The notes beneath the pieces were generated by a model. It made no database searches, was not told where the DNA came from, and worked only from the letters and a program-made list of their open reading frames with translations. Positions 24,320 through 33,101 of a stretch of DNA of 42,462 bases are shown here, one piece after another (the stretch's first letter is position 1; every line of letters begins with the position of its first letter). Origin of the DNA: DATADD01 sp046262355 (GTDB lineage Bacteria > Actinomycetota > CADDZG01 > WHSQ01); assembly GCA_046262355.1 (NCBI GenBank), contig JBHEMX010000049.1, forward strand, positions 1 to 42,462, read 5' to 3'. The position numbers were made by a program, and so were the translations under genes.

Positions 24320-24339
24320 AGATAAGAGGTGGGAGCTTT
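24310..24339 (+). terminator. Intrinsic terminator of fluoride riboswitch 4
   Basis: GGCTCCTACC pairs with GGTGGGAGCT (one G-U), eight-base loop, then TTTC. Again the left arm is the aptamer's 3' strand. Confidence 0.82.
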
Positions 24340-24371
24340 CGTTCTCCCACAGGGCAAGGAGGTGAGCGTCG

Positions 24372-25730
24372 ATGCCCGAGGTGAGGCGACATCGGACCGG
24401 ACCTCCATCATTGGTCCACATCGCCCACGAGATCGCCCGTCTCGGCGATACACGCGCAGCTGTCGGGTCGTCGCCCTTCTTGTTCTTCCTCAGCGCCGAA
24501 GACGGAACCTTCGACCGAGAAGCACTCATACGGCTGGCTGCCCTCGGCAACATGGTCGGCGGCCAATCGCCGGCCGGACTGTGCGTCTACGGTCTCAGAC
24601 GATCACAGGTCGATGGATGCAGGAAACGCTTGAGCGATCTGGCCCAGAACTTCATCGACCCGCAGCTCGACCTGATCATCGAGACGCTCCCTGGCGTCCC
24701 AGACGGATCTGCCCTGCTGATCCGCGCCGGCGCCGTCGAACCCCCTCACCTGATCGCGCGGGAACCCCCTCAGCCAATCGGGAGAGACAGGGAGGGCTTG
24801 AGCCCCGGAGATTGCTGGGTGTTCGACGGGGGCACCTTTCACCGGGCCGCGCGCGCCGAGCTCGACGCTTTTTACGCGACGGTGCTCCTCATCGCGGCGA
24901 CCGCAGAACGCGGATCCTCGGTGGATGATCTCAAGTCTCAGGTCCTTGCGGGCTCTTTGCAGCCCGCCATGCTTGCGCTGCAAAGCCACGGCTGGGTCAT
25001 CGACGCCCGTCGTGCGTGGCTCACAGGCGAGCCCGGCGCGACAACTTCGATCCGCGGCTGTGCCGACCGCGTCGCAATCATGGGATCGATCGGCCTGTGC
25101 TCTTCCGTATCCCGGCTCTGGGACGCGGCAAGGCGCGACCTTCGCTCGCTTTACCTCCTGGAGTGCGAGGAACCCTCGCGGAAACCTCCGGACGACGACA
25201 CGATCACCGACCAGGTATTGGCACGTTTCTACTTGCTCGGTGCCCTCGCCGTCTGGGAGCACAACTGGGACGCGGTATCCGCCCTCGTTAGTACCGTCGT
25301 ACCCGGCCGGGGAAGGAAGGAGGCTCTTATGACGGATCATCCCTACTTCCGTCCGGGCCCCCAACATTCGCTGCAGCGCTTCTTCGAGCTCGCACGCGCT
25401 GAGATTGAGCGAGCATCGGTGTGGATGGAAGAGTTTCTTTCTGAAGAGATCGCGCTCGACTCCTTGTGCCGTTTCGATCTCGTGGCTAGCCTCGCCAGCG
25501 AAGGGAGGCCTGGCCACTACCCGAACTTCGCGCGCTTCGAAAAGTCGAGGGTCGGCCCGCTCGTGGTTGCCGAGCGCAAGAATCCCGGTCTCCTCGGGGT
25601 TGTTCTGGGCGAGCGGGCGCCGGAACTACTCGAGGACTACCTGGACCGCGTGGACGAAGAGATCGCCATGGACTTCGCTACCTTCGCTTCGTGGTGGGCG
25701 TGGGGGCACACGTTTGAGGACTTCGAATGA
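24372..25730 (+). CDS. Schlafen/AlbA_2-like protein with unknown C-terminal domain
   Basis: 452 residues, ATG with SD AAGGAGG about ten bases upstream. Residues about 45-180 follow the AlbA_2/Schlafen layout: FDREALIRLAALGNMVGGQSPAGLCVYGL, then LAQNFIDPQLDLIIETLPG, ALLIRAGAVEPPHLI and CWVFDGGTFHRAARAELDAFY (normally the strand-tyrosine/arginine end). Such domains bind DNA or RNA. The C-terminal ~250 residues are helical with no motif I recognise. It is the only gene behind riboswitch 4. The Schlafen assignment is by pattern only and moderately confident. Confidence 0.7.
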   Translation: MPEVRRHRTGPPSLVHIAHEIARLGDTRAAVGSSPFLFFLSAEDGTFDREALIRLAALGNMVGGQSPAGLCVYGLRRSQVDGCRKRLSDLAQNFIDPQLDLIIETLPGVPDGSALLIRAGAVEPPHLIAREPPQPIGRDREGLSPGDCWVFDGGTFHRAARAELDAFYATVLLIAATAERGSSVDDLKSQVLAGSLQPAMLALQSHGWVIDARRAWLTGEPGATTSIRGCADRVAIMGSIGLCSSVSRLWDAARRDLRSLYLLECEEPSRKPPDDDTITDQVLARFYLLGALAVWEHNWDAVSALVSTVVPGRGRKEALMTDHPYFRPGPQHSLQRFFELARAEIERASVWMEEFLSEEIALDSLCRFDLVASLASEGRPGHYPNFARFEKSRVGPLVVAERKNPGLLGVVLGERAPELLEDYLDRVDEEIAMDFATFASWWAWGHTFEDFE

Positions 25731-25865
25731 CATCCGGCAACGGGAAAGGGAGAGCAAGACAGCGCGTCAGGTGAGTGGCGAATTCAACCCAAGGAACTAG
25801 AATTGCTCGCTCCATCACCGAGCTGAACAACGAAAAGGCCCACCTGCCCTCGACCGAACCGGCTC

Positions 25866-27068
25866 CTACGCCCTCGCTAGGTTGACGTTGAATAGTCGTC
25901 GGGTTCGCAGAAAAAGCGGGATCGCAGCAATCTCGGCAAGGACCGAGAACGCGATGACAGCCGGTATCGAGACTGCCAAGAGGCCTCCGATCGCCGCGCT
26001 GCCCAAGAACCAGGCAACCCCGTAGGTGGCGGTGAAGATCCCGTAGGCCGATCCCCGCCGCTCCACCGGCACCATCAGTGCAACCGCGGCGGGAACGATC
26101 GACTCGTGCACACCCATCCCAAGGCCCCACAGTGACACGCCGATCACGGCAGCGGAGAACCCTCCGAGGAAGACCAGCGGAGCAAATATGGCGGAGATGA
26201 CCGTCAATGGGACCAAGATGCCGATCCCGAAACGATCAAAAAGCCGGCCGAACAGAAGCGACCCCGTCCCACTGACCCCCATAGCAATCGCGTAGAGGAT
26301 TGGAACCCATTCGAGCGGAACCGTGCCTGCGTCACGAAAGTGGTAGGCGATCAGTGGGAAGTCGGCGAACCCGGCAGCGACGAGCGCCGCGCCGGTCAGG
26401 TATATCCAGAAGACGCGCGGAAGGCCCTGCGTCCTGATGTCCGGCGGATTCGTTTCGAGCTCCTCCGGCCGCGGATAGAGGCGATGGGCTACGAAGAGCA
26501 TCGTGAGCATTAGCGCGGCCGGAATGGCAAGAGCCGCAAAAGCGAAACGGTAACCGCCATGCGTGACCGCAAGGACGGCGGCGATCGCAAGAGGCCCGAA
26601 CAGAGCTCCAAACTGATCCAGCGCCTCGTGCATGCCAAACGCCTTCCCGTATCCGATCGCACTCGCGGCGTGCGAGAGCATGACGTCGCGAGGCGGATTA
26701 CGGATCGCTTTGCCGACCCTCTCGAGAATGATTAGCAACGCAGCGACTGGCCAACTTCCCGCGAGTGCCAACAACGGGACTACGGACATCTGGAGGACGT
26801 AGCCGCCAATGGTGATGGGCCAGAACTGTTGGGTCTTCTCGCTGAGACGCCCCGAGACCAAGCGCAAGCCGTATCCCAACAACTCGCCGAACCCGGTGAC
26901 AACGCCGACCGCCAGAGCACTCGCGCCGAGAACGGCGAGGTAGGGCCCTATCACGGCCCGTGCGCCCTCGTAGGTAAGGTCCGCGAAGAAGCTCATGACG
27001 CCGACGATCAACACAAACCTGAGGGCTGCCGACTTCGCCGAAGACTTCTTGGCTTTCCGCGTGGGCAT
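25866..27068 (-). CDS. Major facilitator superfamily transporter
   Basis: 400 residues with twelve hydrophobic segments. The ATG at 27068 (MPTRKAKKSSAKSAALRFVLIVG) is chosen; the longer frame overlaps the upstream degenerate gene. MFS features include FFADLTYEGARAVIGPYLAVLG in helix 1-2, GRLSEKTQQFWP after helix 2 and ERVGKAIRNPPRD in the loop 4-5 region, the last resembling a subfamily of poorly studied actinobacterial transporters. It lies two bases after the stop of a Cys-rich family gene and in the same direction as the fluoride riboswitch 5 operon, so fluoride or a related anion is a possible substrate. Confidence 0.85.
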   Translation of the reverse strand: MPTRKAKKSSAKSAALRFVLIVGVMSFFADLTYEGARAVIGPYLAVLGASALAVGVVTGFGELLGYGLRLVSGRLSEKTQQFWPITIGGYVLQMSVVPLLALAGSWPVAALLIILERVGKAIRNPPRDVMLSHAASAIGYGKAFGMHEALDQFGALFGPLAIAAVLAVTHGGYRFAFAALAIPAALMLTMLFVAHRLYPRPEELETNPPDIRTQGLPRVFWIYLTGAALVAAGFADFPLIAYHFRDAGTVPLEWVPILYAIAMGVSGTGSLLFGRLFDRFGIGILVPLTVISAIFAPLVFLGGFSAAVIGVSLWGLGMGVHESIVPAAVALMVPVERRGSAYGIFTATYGVAWFLGSAAIGGLLAVSIPAVIAFSVLAEIAAIPLFLRTRRLFNVNLARA

Positions 27069-27069
27069 G

Positions 27070-27443
27070 TTCACGCGCTTAGCCCACAGGTAAAGCAGTA
27101 AGCGCGTGCCCGCAACCGGTGTTGGAAGATCCGCCTCGGCAACACAGTCCTCCAACGGAGTTGCGCGACGACGCGACCAGCAAGGCCTCATTCAAGATCG
27201 AGGTGCCGAACGGTCGTCCACGGATGAGCTCGACCTCAAGAGCGGTATGAGTCCACGCATGGCGAGCACAAAGGCCCGGTTTCTCCACAACACCCGGCGC
27301 GTGCCGAGTGCCATGATGCTTCCTTCAGTCCGGAACCACCACAGCTGCTTCACTTCCGCCTCCGACAATGGAACGTCAAGTAACGATGCAAACTCAACGC
27401 GACCGTCCGCTGGCTCGATTGAGCTCGGTCGGGGAGTGCTCAT
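27070..27443 (-). pseudogene. Degenerate Cys/His-rich family gene, copy 3
   Basis: Begins at ATG 27443 (MSTPRPSSIEPADGR) and reads LSEAEVKQLWWFRTEGSIM and RRVLWRN, then a frameshift near 27285 to PGLCARHAWTHTALEVELI, GRPFGTSILNEALLVASS, another to EDCVAEADLPTPVAGT and a last to RAYCFTCGLSA with TGA at 27072-27070, two bases before the MFS start. It parallels copy 2 (AEAKQLWWFLQGSIM, GLCSRHAW, YCFTC). It ends after YCFTC, so it may be a genuinely shorter member with assembly indels rather than a dead gene. Confidence 0.62.
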
Positions 27444-27496
27444 AGCAATCTCAGGGTCCCGCAGCGCCTCGGATCGTCGGCCGCGGGGTGTGCTCT

Positions 27497-28090
27497 TCAC
27501 AACGGCGGCCACGGACGGATGGACCATCCATCGTCTCGCCGGATCGCGAGAGCAAACATGGCGCCGGTCGCGACGTCATGGTCCCAGAAGCGGTCCCCGC
27601 CGTCGCTCGTCTCGGCTAGCACAGCGCGCATCGGAACCTCGTGGGTGACCGCAGCAACCGGTGCGGCCGCAGATTGCGTCGCGATCTGTTCTAGGCAGCG
27701 GAGCACGCGCGTCTTCAACGCCGCGATGCTCTCGCCGCCGGGCGGCCCGGCGCGCAGCGGATCGCTTTTAAAGGTTTCGTATTCCCGTGGATCGCGTGAC
27801 CGCGCCTCGGCTTGGGTGAGCCCTTGCCAGGCTCCGTAGTCGAGATCGGTCAGCGCCGGCATCACGATCACCTCGATACCGCAGCGCTGCGCGATCACAT
27901 CGGCTGTGTCGTGCGCCCGCGCCAACGGACTGGAATAGGCGGCAGCCAGTTTCACCGCGGAGAGAGCGTCGGCGGCCACTGCCGCCTCCTTGAGTCCGAC
28001 GTCATCTAGGGGGACGTCGTGACGACCCCTGAACCTACCCTCGGGGTTCAGCGCGGTTCGCCCGTGTCTCACGAGATAGATGGTGGTCAT
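27497..28090 (-). CDS. Histidine phosphatase, phosphoglycerate-mutase-like
   Basis: 197 residues from ATG 28090 (MTTIYLVRHGRTALNPEGRF). RHG carries the phospho-accepting His; SSPLARAHDTADVIA, DYGAWQGLT with the catalytic Glu/Asp region and the second His in VTHEVPMRAVL complete the active site. Length fits cofactor-independent-of-bisphosphate small phosphatases (GpmB/CobC group) rather than the ~250-residue GpmA, so a true glycolytic role is uncertain. Phosphoglycerate mutase genes are known fluoride-riboswitch targets. It overlaps or abuts the GTPase gene upstream. Confidence 0.85.
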   Translation of the reverse strand: MTTIYLVRHGRTALNPEGRFRGRHDVPLDDVGLKEAAVAADALSAVKLAAAYSSPLARAHDTADVIAQRCGIEVIVMPALTDLDYGAWQGLTQAEARSRDPREYETFKSDPLRAGPPGGESIAALKTRVLRCLEQIATQSAAAPVAAVTHEVPMRAVLAETSDGGDRFWDHDVATGAMFALAIRRDDGWSIRPWPPL

Positions 28091-29816
28091 CGCGCGTCCA
28101 CCGAGCCGAGCGATGCCTCGAGCTCGTCGAGAGCGACGACTGCGCGTGGAGGGCATCGGTGCGCTCGTGCTGTTCGCTCTCACCCGTCGCGATCAGGAGC
28201 GCTCCTCTCTCGATGGCGTTCGTCAGAGCTGTCGCCACCTCGTCGTGGTAGCGGTGCAGCTCCCCGGCGAGCGCCCGCGCCGTCTCGGTCAACTGCCCGA
28301 CAACCTCTCCGCGCAGCCGACCGAACAGCATGCCGAGCTCCTCCCCCGCCTGTCGGCGCGCCTTTCCAAGCGCGCGCTTACGGGCCCGAACGGACCCGAG
28401 CAGGCGCCAGCTTGCGATCGCCAGTGCCTCTCCGCTCGGCGGGATGCGCTGGTAGTCGAAGGTGACGCGACCGAGACCGAGTTCAATCTCAGGAGGCTCG
28501 AAGCCGCCAAGGGCGAGTCCGAATTCCTGTGCCGCCGCGTCGTGGAGCACCGACATCCGTGCGCGGGCACGCTCGACCACCGGCTGGACGGCGCGCTCGA
28601 ACGAATTGACCACCCTGGTACGGGCCTCTTCGATCGTTTTTGTGGCCGCCGACCTCAGCAGCCCCGGGCGCTCTGCTTGGAGCAGATCGAGGAGACGGCC
28701 CGGGCTCAGGGTTGCATGCCCACCGGCAGTCTCGACCGTGACCTGGTCCACGAGCGTCTTCAGGCCCGGGAGCCGCAACGCCACAAACTCGTCGAAGTCG
28801 CGCAGCGCCCTGCTGACCGAGGAAGCCAGCAGTGCTCCGTCTTGCGCGGCCTCATCGCCTAGCCGCGCCGCGATCGTGTCGAAGGATGCGATGCGTTGAC
28901 GTAGATCATCGAGCGACATCGCGGCGGCGGCCCTTTCGAGTTCGAGCGAGCTCCGGCACGCCACGATCTCCCGGCTCACCGAACGCCACGCCGATTCGAG
29001 CACCGTCGCGGACCGCTCGCGAGCCAGGAAGCGCCCGAGCTCGCCTGCGAACGCCTCCAGTCGCTCGGGCTCTCCCACCTCCGGGCGCGCCGAGAGCGCA
29101 AACGCCGGTCCCGGCCAGTTCGGAAGCCTCTTGCGGACGACCTCATCGGTAAAGGCGATGGTGCGCGCGAGCTGGTCTCGATCGAGGTAGTCGGCTTTGT
29201 TGAGCACGACGAACAGTCGCACCGCGTGGTCCAAGACGTCGTCGAGGAAACGGATCTCGCCTTCGGAGATCGGCGGGTCGGCGGACGTGACCAGGATGGC
29301 GACGTCGATGTTGGGCAGATACGCGGTCGCCGAGCGCGTATTGTGTTCGAACACGGATCCGACGCCGGGGGTATCGACGAGCCTGACGCCTTGGTCGAGG
29401 AGACGGCTTGTCAGACGCACGGTCACGTGATCGACGCCGCGCTCGTTGCCGGGGTTGCCGGCCTCGGTGACGAACTCGGCGAGCTCGTCCGTGGCGTGCT
29501 CCTCGACCCTGCCGTCTGCGAAGCACACCTTGCAGCCGCGCTCTCCTCGCTCGAGGATCGTCGGCACCGTGGTCAGCGGCAGCACGTCGACGGGCAAGAC
29601 GTCGTCCCCTATCAGCGCATTGATCAGCGAGGACTTGCCGCGTTTGAACTCCCCCACGATCGCGAGTTCGAGCAGACTCGATCGCACGCGCCGGCCGATC
29701 CCTTCGATCCTGGCGGGCGCCCCCTCGACACCGACGGTCGCGGCCGCGGCTTCCAGCGCGCCCAGCGCGCGCAGTAGCGCCTCTTCGGTGAGTCGATCCG
29801 CGCGCGGGAGCGTCAT
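28035..29816 (-). CDS. Dynamin-like GTPase
   Basis: 593 codons. G1 GEFKRGKSSLINAL (about 55-68), G2 threonine in PLTTVPT, G3 DTPGVGS (about 148) and G4 NKAD (about 210) define a large dynamin-type GTPase; the rest is long amphipathic helices typical of the stalk. Such bacterial proteins bind and remodel membranes. The ATG overlaps the upstream membrane protein stop (ATGA). As read, the last ~20 codons overlap the phosphatase start by 56 bp; a one-base shift near 28128 gives VVALDELEASLGSVDAR and a TGA overlapping the phosphatase ATG, which is the junction style of this operon, so a single-base indel is likely. Confidence 0.85.
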   Translation of the reverse strand: MTLPRADRLTEEALLRALGALEAAAATVGVEGAPARIEGIGRRVRSSLLELAIVGEFKRGKSSLINALIGDDVLPVDVLPLTTVPTILERGERGCKVCFADGRVEEHATDELAEFVTEAGNPGNERGVDHVTVRLTSRLLDQGVRLVDTPGVGSVFEHNTRSATAYLPNIDVAILVTSADPPISEGEIRFLDDVLDHAVRLFVVLNKADYLDRDQLARTIAFTDEVVRKRLPNWPGPAFALSARPEVGEPERLEAFAGELGRFLARERSATVLESAWRSVSREIVACRSSLELERAAAAMSLDDLRQRIASFDTIAARLGDEAAQDGALLASSVSRALRDFDEFVALRLPGLKTLVDQVTVETAGGHATLSPGRLLDLLQAERPGLLRSAATKTIEEARTRVVNSFERAVQPVVERARARMSVLHDAAAQEFGLALGGFEPPEIELGLGRVTFDYQRIPPSGEALAIASWRLLGSVRARKRALGKARRQAGEELGMLFGRLRGEVVGQLTETARALAGELHRYHDEVATALTNAIERGALLIATGESEQHERTDALHAQSSLSTSSRHRSARWTRDDHHLSRETRANRAEPRG

Positions 29817-30358
29817 CGGGGCCCCGAGGTTGAGCTGTCGACCATTGTCATGCGGCGTGCCTGGCGAACGATGATGTAGAGCACCGCAGCGCCGGCTAGA
29901 ACACCAGCCGAGAACAGGACGACGCCGGCGCCTGCGGCGTAGGAACCGGCCAGCACGACGAAGGCCGCGATCATGGCCCCGGCGACGGCCATGAGCACGA
30001 GGCGAAGCACGCGCCGTGCCAGCCAGCGCGCATCGGCCTCGGCTCCTGAGACGGCCAGAGCAATATCGATGGTCTCTCCGAGTGTCAGCAACGCGGCGCC
30101 GATCAGCGCGGACATCACATCCACGGCCCTTCCGGCGATCACCAGGGCGATTGCGTACTCGAAGAGAAACGTGAACGACGCGAACCCGATGAGACGATCG
30201 GCGATCCCGGCGCGCGGCCACGCCACGCTCGCCAGCGCGCCCGTGGTCGCGAACACAGCCAATCCCACAAGCACCTGGCCTGGTCCCGCCAGGACCACGG
30301 GGTACCCACCGAGAACCACGCACAGCACCGCCACGGCGATTAGCGCGGCCGCCCTCAT
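29813..30358 (-). CDS. Small membrane protein between DUF58 and the GTPase
   Basis: 181 residues from ATG 30358, overlapping the DUF58 stop as ATGA. At least six hydrophobic segments: ALIAVAVLCVVLGGYPVVLAG, VLVGLAVFATTGALASVAW, LIGFASFTFLFEYAIALVIAG, MSALIGAALLTLGETIDIAL, VLRLVLMAVAGAMIAAFVVLAG and GVVLFSAGVLAGAAVLYIIV. Unknown family. Tight coupling to both neighbours suggests it works with the MoxR/DUF58 system or anchors the GTPase. Confidence 0.8.
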   Translation of the reverse strand: MRAAALIAVAVLCVVLGGYPVVLAGPGQVLVGLAVFATTGALASVAWPRAGIADRLIGFASFTFLFEYAIALVIAGRAVDVMSALIGAALLTLGETIDIALAVSGAEADARWLARRVLRLVLMAVAGAMIAAFVVLAGSYAAGAGVVLFSAGVLAGAAVLYIIVRQARRMTMVDSSTSGPR

Positions 30359-31638
30359 GGTCGCGCTCCGATCATCTGGTGCGGCGAGCGCGGGAACCGG
30401 ACGAGTGCCGCCTCGAAGGGCTCCCGGCCGGTCCACTGGGTCACCGGGATGCCGGCGCGCGCCAGCTCGAAGCGGACCGCGGCGCGCTGCAAGCGCCACG
30501 CTCGGTGGGCGATGCGCCCTTCTATGCCGGGTCCGGGTGCCACGTCGTCCTCGGCGAGGGTATCTATGGCTGCCACCGCGAAGCCCCTGGCCCGAAGGTC
30601 GTCCAGTGCCGCCAGGGTCCGCTCGTCGATCAACGGCGACAGGGCGACGACCAACGACAGCGGGGGGAGCGTGCGAGTGGGCAGGACATCGATGCCCTTC
30701 CACGCGTACGACAGCGATGTCTGCGCGTCGAGCAGGTACTCGATGATCCGGTAGAACTGCCTCTCCCCCATCGAGCCGGTCAGCCACTTGAGCATCCCGC
30801 CGAAGCTCACGAGCCCGACGCGGTCGCGATGCGACAGGTAGCGGCGGGCAAGCATGGCCGCAGCCCTGACCGTGAGGTCGAGGCTGCTCCTGGCCGGGGG
30901 TCCGACATCGGCGAACGAGTCCAGGAAGATGACGATGTCGGAGTTGCGCTCGGGATGGTTGACGTTGACGTAGATGTCCGGGCGTCGTGAGCTCACTCGC
31001 CAGTTGACCTGTCGAATTCGGTCGCCGCGGTTGAACTCCCGCACGTCGGCGAACTCGATCCCAGCACCCGTCACCGGGGCGACGTAGTTACCGGCGAAGA
31101 CCTGGGTCTTGGGGGGCGCGATCGCAGAACGAACCGTCTCCATCGCGGGGTAGACGCGCACGATCCGGCGGACGTCGTGGACCGAGCGGAACTCGAGCAG
31201 CCGGCCGGGGCCGTAGCCCCTTGCCACGATGACGCCGAGCCGGTGCGCCCCCCAGCGTCGCGCCCTCAACTTGAGCTCGAACGAATGTCTTTCTCCGGTC
31301 CGGAGGCTGAGCGCGGCGCGCCCGGAAGACCCTTCGAGCTCGAAAGCGGACGGAACCATCACACCGATGTCGAGGTCCTCGCACCCCTCCGACGCCTCGA
31401 CGACCACGGTTGCTGTAAAGGCATCTCCTTGGAGGCAGCGGTCGCTCGACAACCGCAGCGACGCTGAGAACCGGGGCGTCTTTGTGGCCGCGACTCCGGC
31501 CGCGGCCAGCGCCAGAAGCGGAGCCGCGAGCGCGACCAACTCGACGCGCCCGAGGGTCACGGCCGCGAACAGCAACAAGGAGCCGAGCGCCACCGTGCGT
31601 CGCAGCTTGGGCGTCGCCGCCGGCCTCGACTCGGTCAC
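30355..31638 (-). CDS. DUF58 domain protein (MoxR partner)
   Basis: 427 residues from a GTG that overlaps the MoxR stop (GTGA). Two N-terminal membrane helices (TVALGSLLLFAAVTLG, VALAAPLLALAAAGVA) precede a beta domain and the DUF58 core: FADVREFNRGDRIRQVNWRVSSRR and a VWA-like segment DIVIFLDSFADVG (MIDAS-like D-x-S) extending to the C-terminus. DUF58 proteins are clients or partners of MoxR ATPases, usually exposed on the cytosolic face. The longer upstream frame is MoxR sequence in another phase. Confidence 0.88.
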   Translation of the reverse strand: MTESRPAATPKLRRTVALGSLLLFAAVTLGRVELVALAAPLLALAAAGVAATKTPRFSASLRLSSDRCLQGDAFTATVVVEASEGCEDLDIGVMVPSAFELEGSSGRAALSLRTGERHSFELKLRARRWGAHRLGVIVARGYGPGRLLEFRSVHDVRRIVRVYPAMETVRSAIAPPKTQVFAGNYVAPVTGAGIEFADVREFNRGDRIRQVNWRVSSRRPDIYVNVNHPERNSDIVIFLDSFADVGPPARSSLDLTVRAAAMLARRYLSHRDRVGLVSFGGMLKWLTGSMGERQFYRIIEYLLDAQTSLSYAWKGIDVLPTRTLPPLSLVVALSPLIDERTLAALDDLRARGFAVAAIDTLAEDDVAPGPGIEGRIAHRAWRLQRAAVRFELARAGIPVTQWTGREPFEAALVRFPRSPHQMIGARP

Positions 31639-32597
31639 GGTTGCTCCGCCGCGGGCGTCGCTACGTCCGCGAGCACTGCGGCAACCACGTCGCTTCCCGC
31701 CACGCGCCGCACCCACACCTCGGGACGAAGCGTGATGCGATGCGACAGGACCGGGGCGGCCGCTCGTTTGACGTCGTCGGGGGTGACGAAGTCTCGCTCG
31801 CTGAGCAGAGCCCGAGCGCGCGCCATCTTGAGCAGAGCCAGAGCCGCGCGCGGGCTGGCTCCAACCTGCACGTCGCTGTGCGCGCGCGTCGCCTCCACCA
31901 CATCGATGATGTAATTGCCGACCGCGTGCGTTACCTGAACGCCTTCGAGCGAGGATTGCATGTCGATCACGGTCGCGGCGTCGACGACCCCCATGAGCTT
32001 GACCTCGTCCTCGCCTCGCCCCAGCCGGCGCTCGAATATGTCCCACTGCTGCTCGTGCGAGGGATAGCCGACGCGCAGCCTCACCATGAAGCGGTCGAGC
32101 TGTGCCTCGGGCAGCGGGTATGTGCCCTCGAACTCGATGGGGTTCTGCGTCGCCACGACGATGAACGGTGGCTCCAGTGCGTGGGTCGAGTCCTCCACGG
32201 TGACTTGGGACTCCTGCATCGCCTCCAGCAACGCGGCCTGCGTCTTCGGGGGGGCGCGATTGATCTCATCTCCCAACACCAGGTTCGCGAATAGCGGCCC
32301 GCGCCGGAACTCAAAGGCCGCCCTGCGCTGGTCGTAGATGTAGGAGCCGGTGACGTCGGACGGCAGCAGATCCGGAGTGAACTGGATGCGGCTGAACTCA
32401 AGATCCAGCACGGTGGCTAGCGACCGCGCGATGAGTGTCTTGGCGAGCCCGGGGTAGTCATCGAACAGAACGTGGCCTCCGGACAGGATCGCGGCGAGCA
32501 CATCCTCGAGCACCTCACGCTTTCCCACGACCGCTCTCTCGAGCTCATCGAGGATCTCCGTGCACAGCCGCCGTGTCTGTTGCAAGGAGGTGGTCAT
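31635..32597 (-). CDS. MoxR-family AAA+ ATPase
   Basis: 320 residues. Walker A reads YPGLAKT with Ala where most MoxR have Gly (PGLGKT); Walker B is LVLGDEINRAPPKTQAALLEAMQE; sensor 1 is VVATQNPIEFEGTYPLPEAQLDRFM. A C-terminal lid domain follows. MoxR ATPases act as chaperones maturing VWA/DUF58 proteins, here the adjacent gene. The start is flush with the upstream stop and SD AAGGAGG is not needed; translation is coupled. Confidence 0.93.
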   Translation of the reverse strand: MTTSLQQTRRLCTEILDELERAVVGKREVLEDVLAAILSGGHVLFDDYPGLAKTLIARSLATVLDLEFSRIQFTPDLLPSDVTGSYIYDQRRAAFEFRRGPLFANLVLGDEINRAPPKTQAALLEAMQESQVTVEDSTHALEPPFIVVATQNPIEFEGTYPLPEAQLDRFMVRLRVGYPSHEQQWDIFERRLGRGEDEVKLMGVVDAATVIDMQSSLEGVQVTHAVGNYIIDVVEATRAHSDVQVGASPRAALALLKMARARALLSERDFVTPDDVKRAAAPVLSHRITLRPEVWVRRVAGSDVVAAVLADVATPAAEQP

Positions 32598-33101
32598 CTA
32601 GATCGCCTCGACGTCGTCGAGCAACCGGTCGATCAAAGCCCCGTCGATTCGCTCCGGCAATTGGGGCTCGTCACCGGTTTCGGCCAGGACGTCGGCGAGC
32701 CGCGGGCTGATCGCAGCGAGCGCCTCGGGGCGCTCGGCGGGGTCGATGCCCCGGCGCTCCTGCAACCGGGCCGCGACCAGGCGCGACAGCAAGGGACGCA
32801 CCCGGTGCTCGAAGTCACGCCGCTCGTATGCCTGCCAGCCCAATGTTCGTTCGAGGTCGACCAGGTCCGGGGGTCGCTCCGGCACCCAGGATCGTTGCGC
32901 CAAGGGTCGGTCGAAGAGCGGGTCTTCTCCTGGAGCAAGGGTCTTTAGCTGCGCGCTCGCCTCCAAGAGGAGAAGGCCGAAGAGCCCAACGAGGGCGAGC
33001 TCGAAAACAAGCCCCTTGCGTTCGGACAGGATCGCCCCGACCACGGTCGCAGTCACCACGATCAACGCGGCAGCCACGATCCGCCCCGTACTGATCCTCA
33101 T
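32598..33101 (-). CDS. Membrane protein in the MoxR operon
   Basis: 167 residues. Two N-terminal helices (IVAAALIVVTATVVGAILS and LVFELALVGLFGLLLL) then a soluble helical part containing DLERTLGWQAYERRDFEHRVRPLLSRLVAARLQERRGID. This organisation recurs beside DUF4129/MoxR/DUF58 genes in actinobacteria. The ATG overlaps the DUF4129 stop by four bases. Function unknown. Confidence 0.8.
   Translation of the reverse strand: MRISTGRIVAAALIVVTATVVGAILSERKGLVFELALVGLFGLLLLEASAQLKTLAPGEDPLFDRPLAQRSWVPERPPDLVDLERTLGWQAYERRDFEHRVRPLLSRLVAARLQERRGIDPAERPEALAAISPRLADVLAETGDEPQLPERIDGALIDRLLDDVEAI

Noticed and set aside
25780..25865. Possible seventh fluoride riboswitch on the minus strand (GGTGATGGAGCGAGC)
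   Set aside because: The second aptamer block (TGATGGCTCC) does not follow at the right distance and no gene starts downstream.
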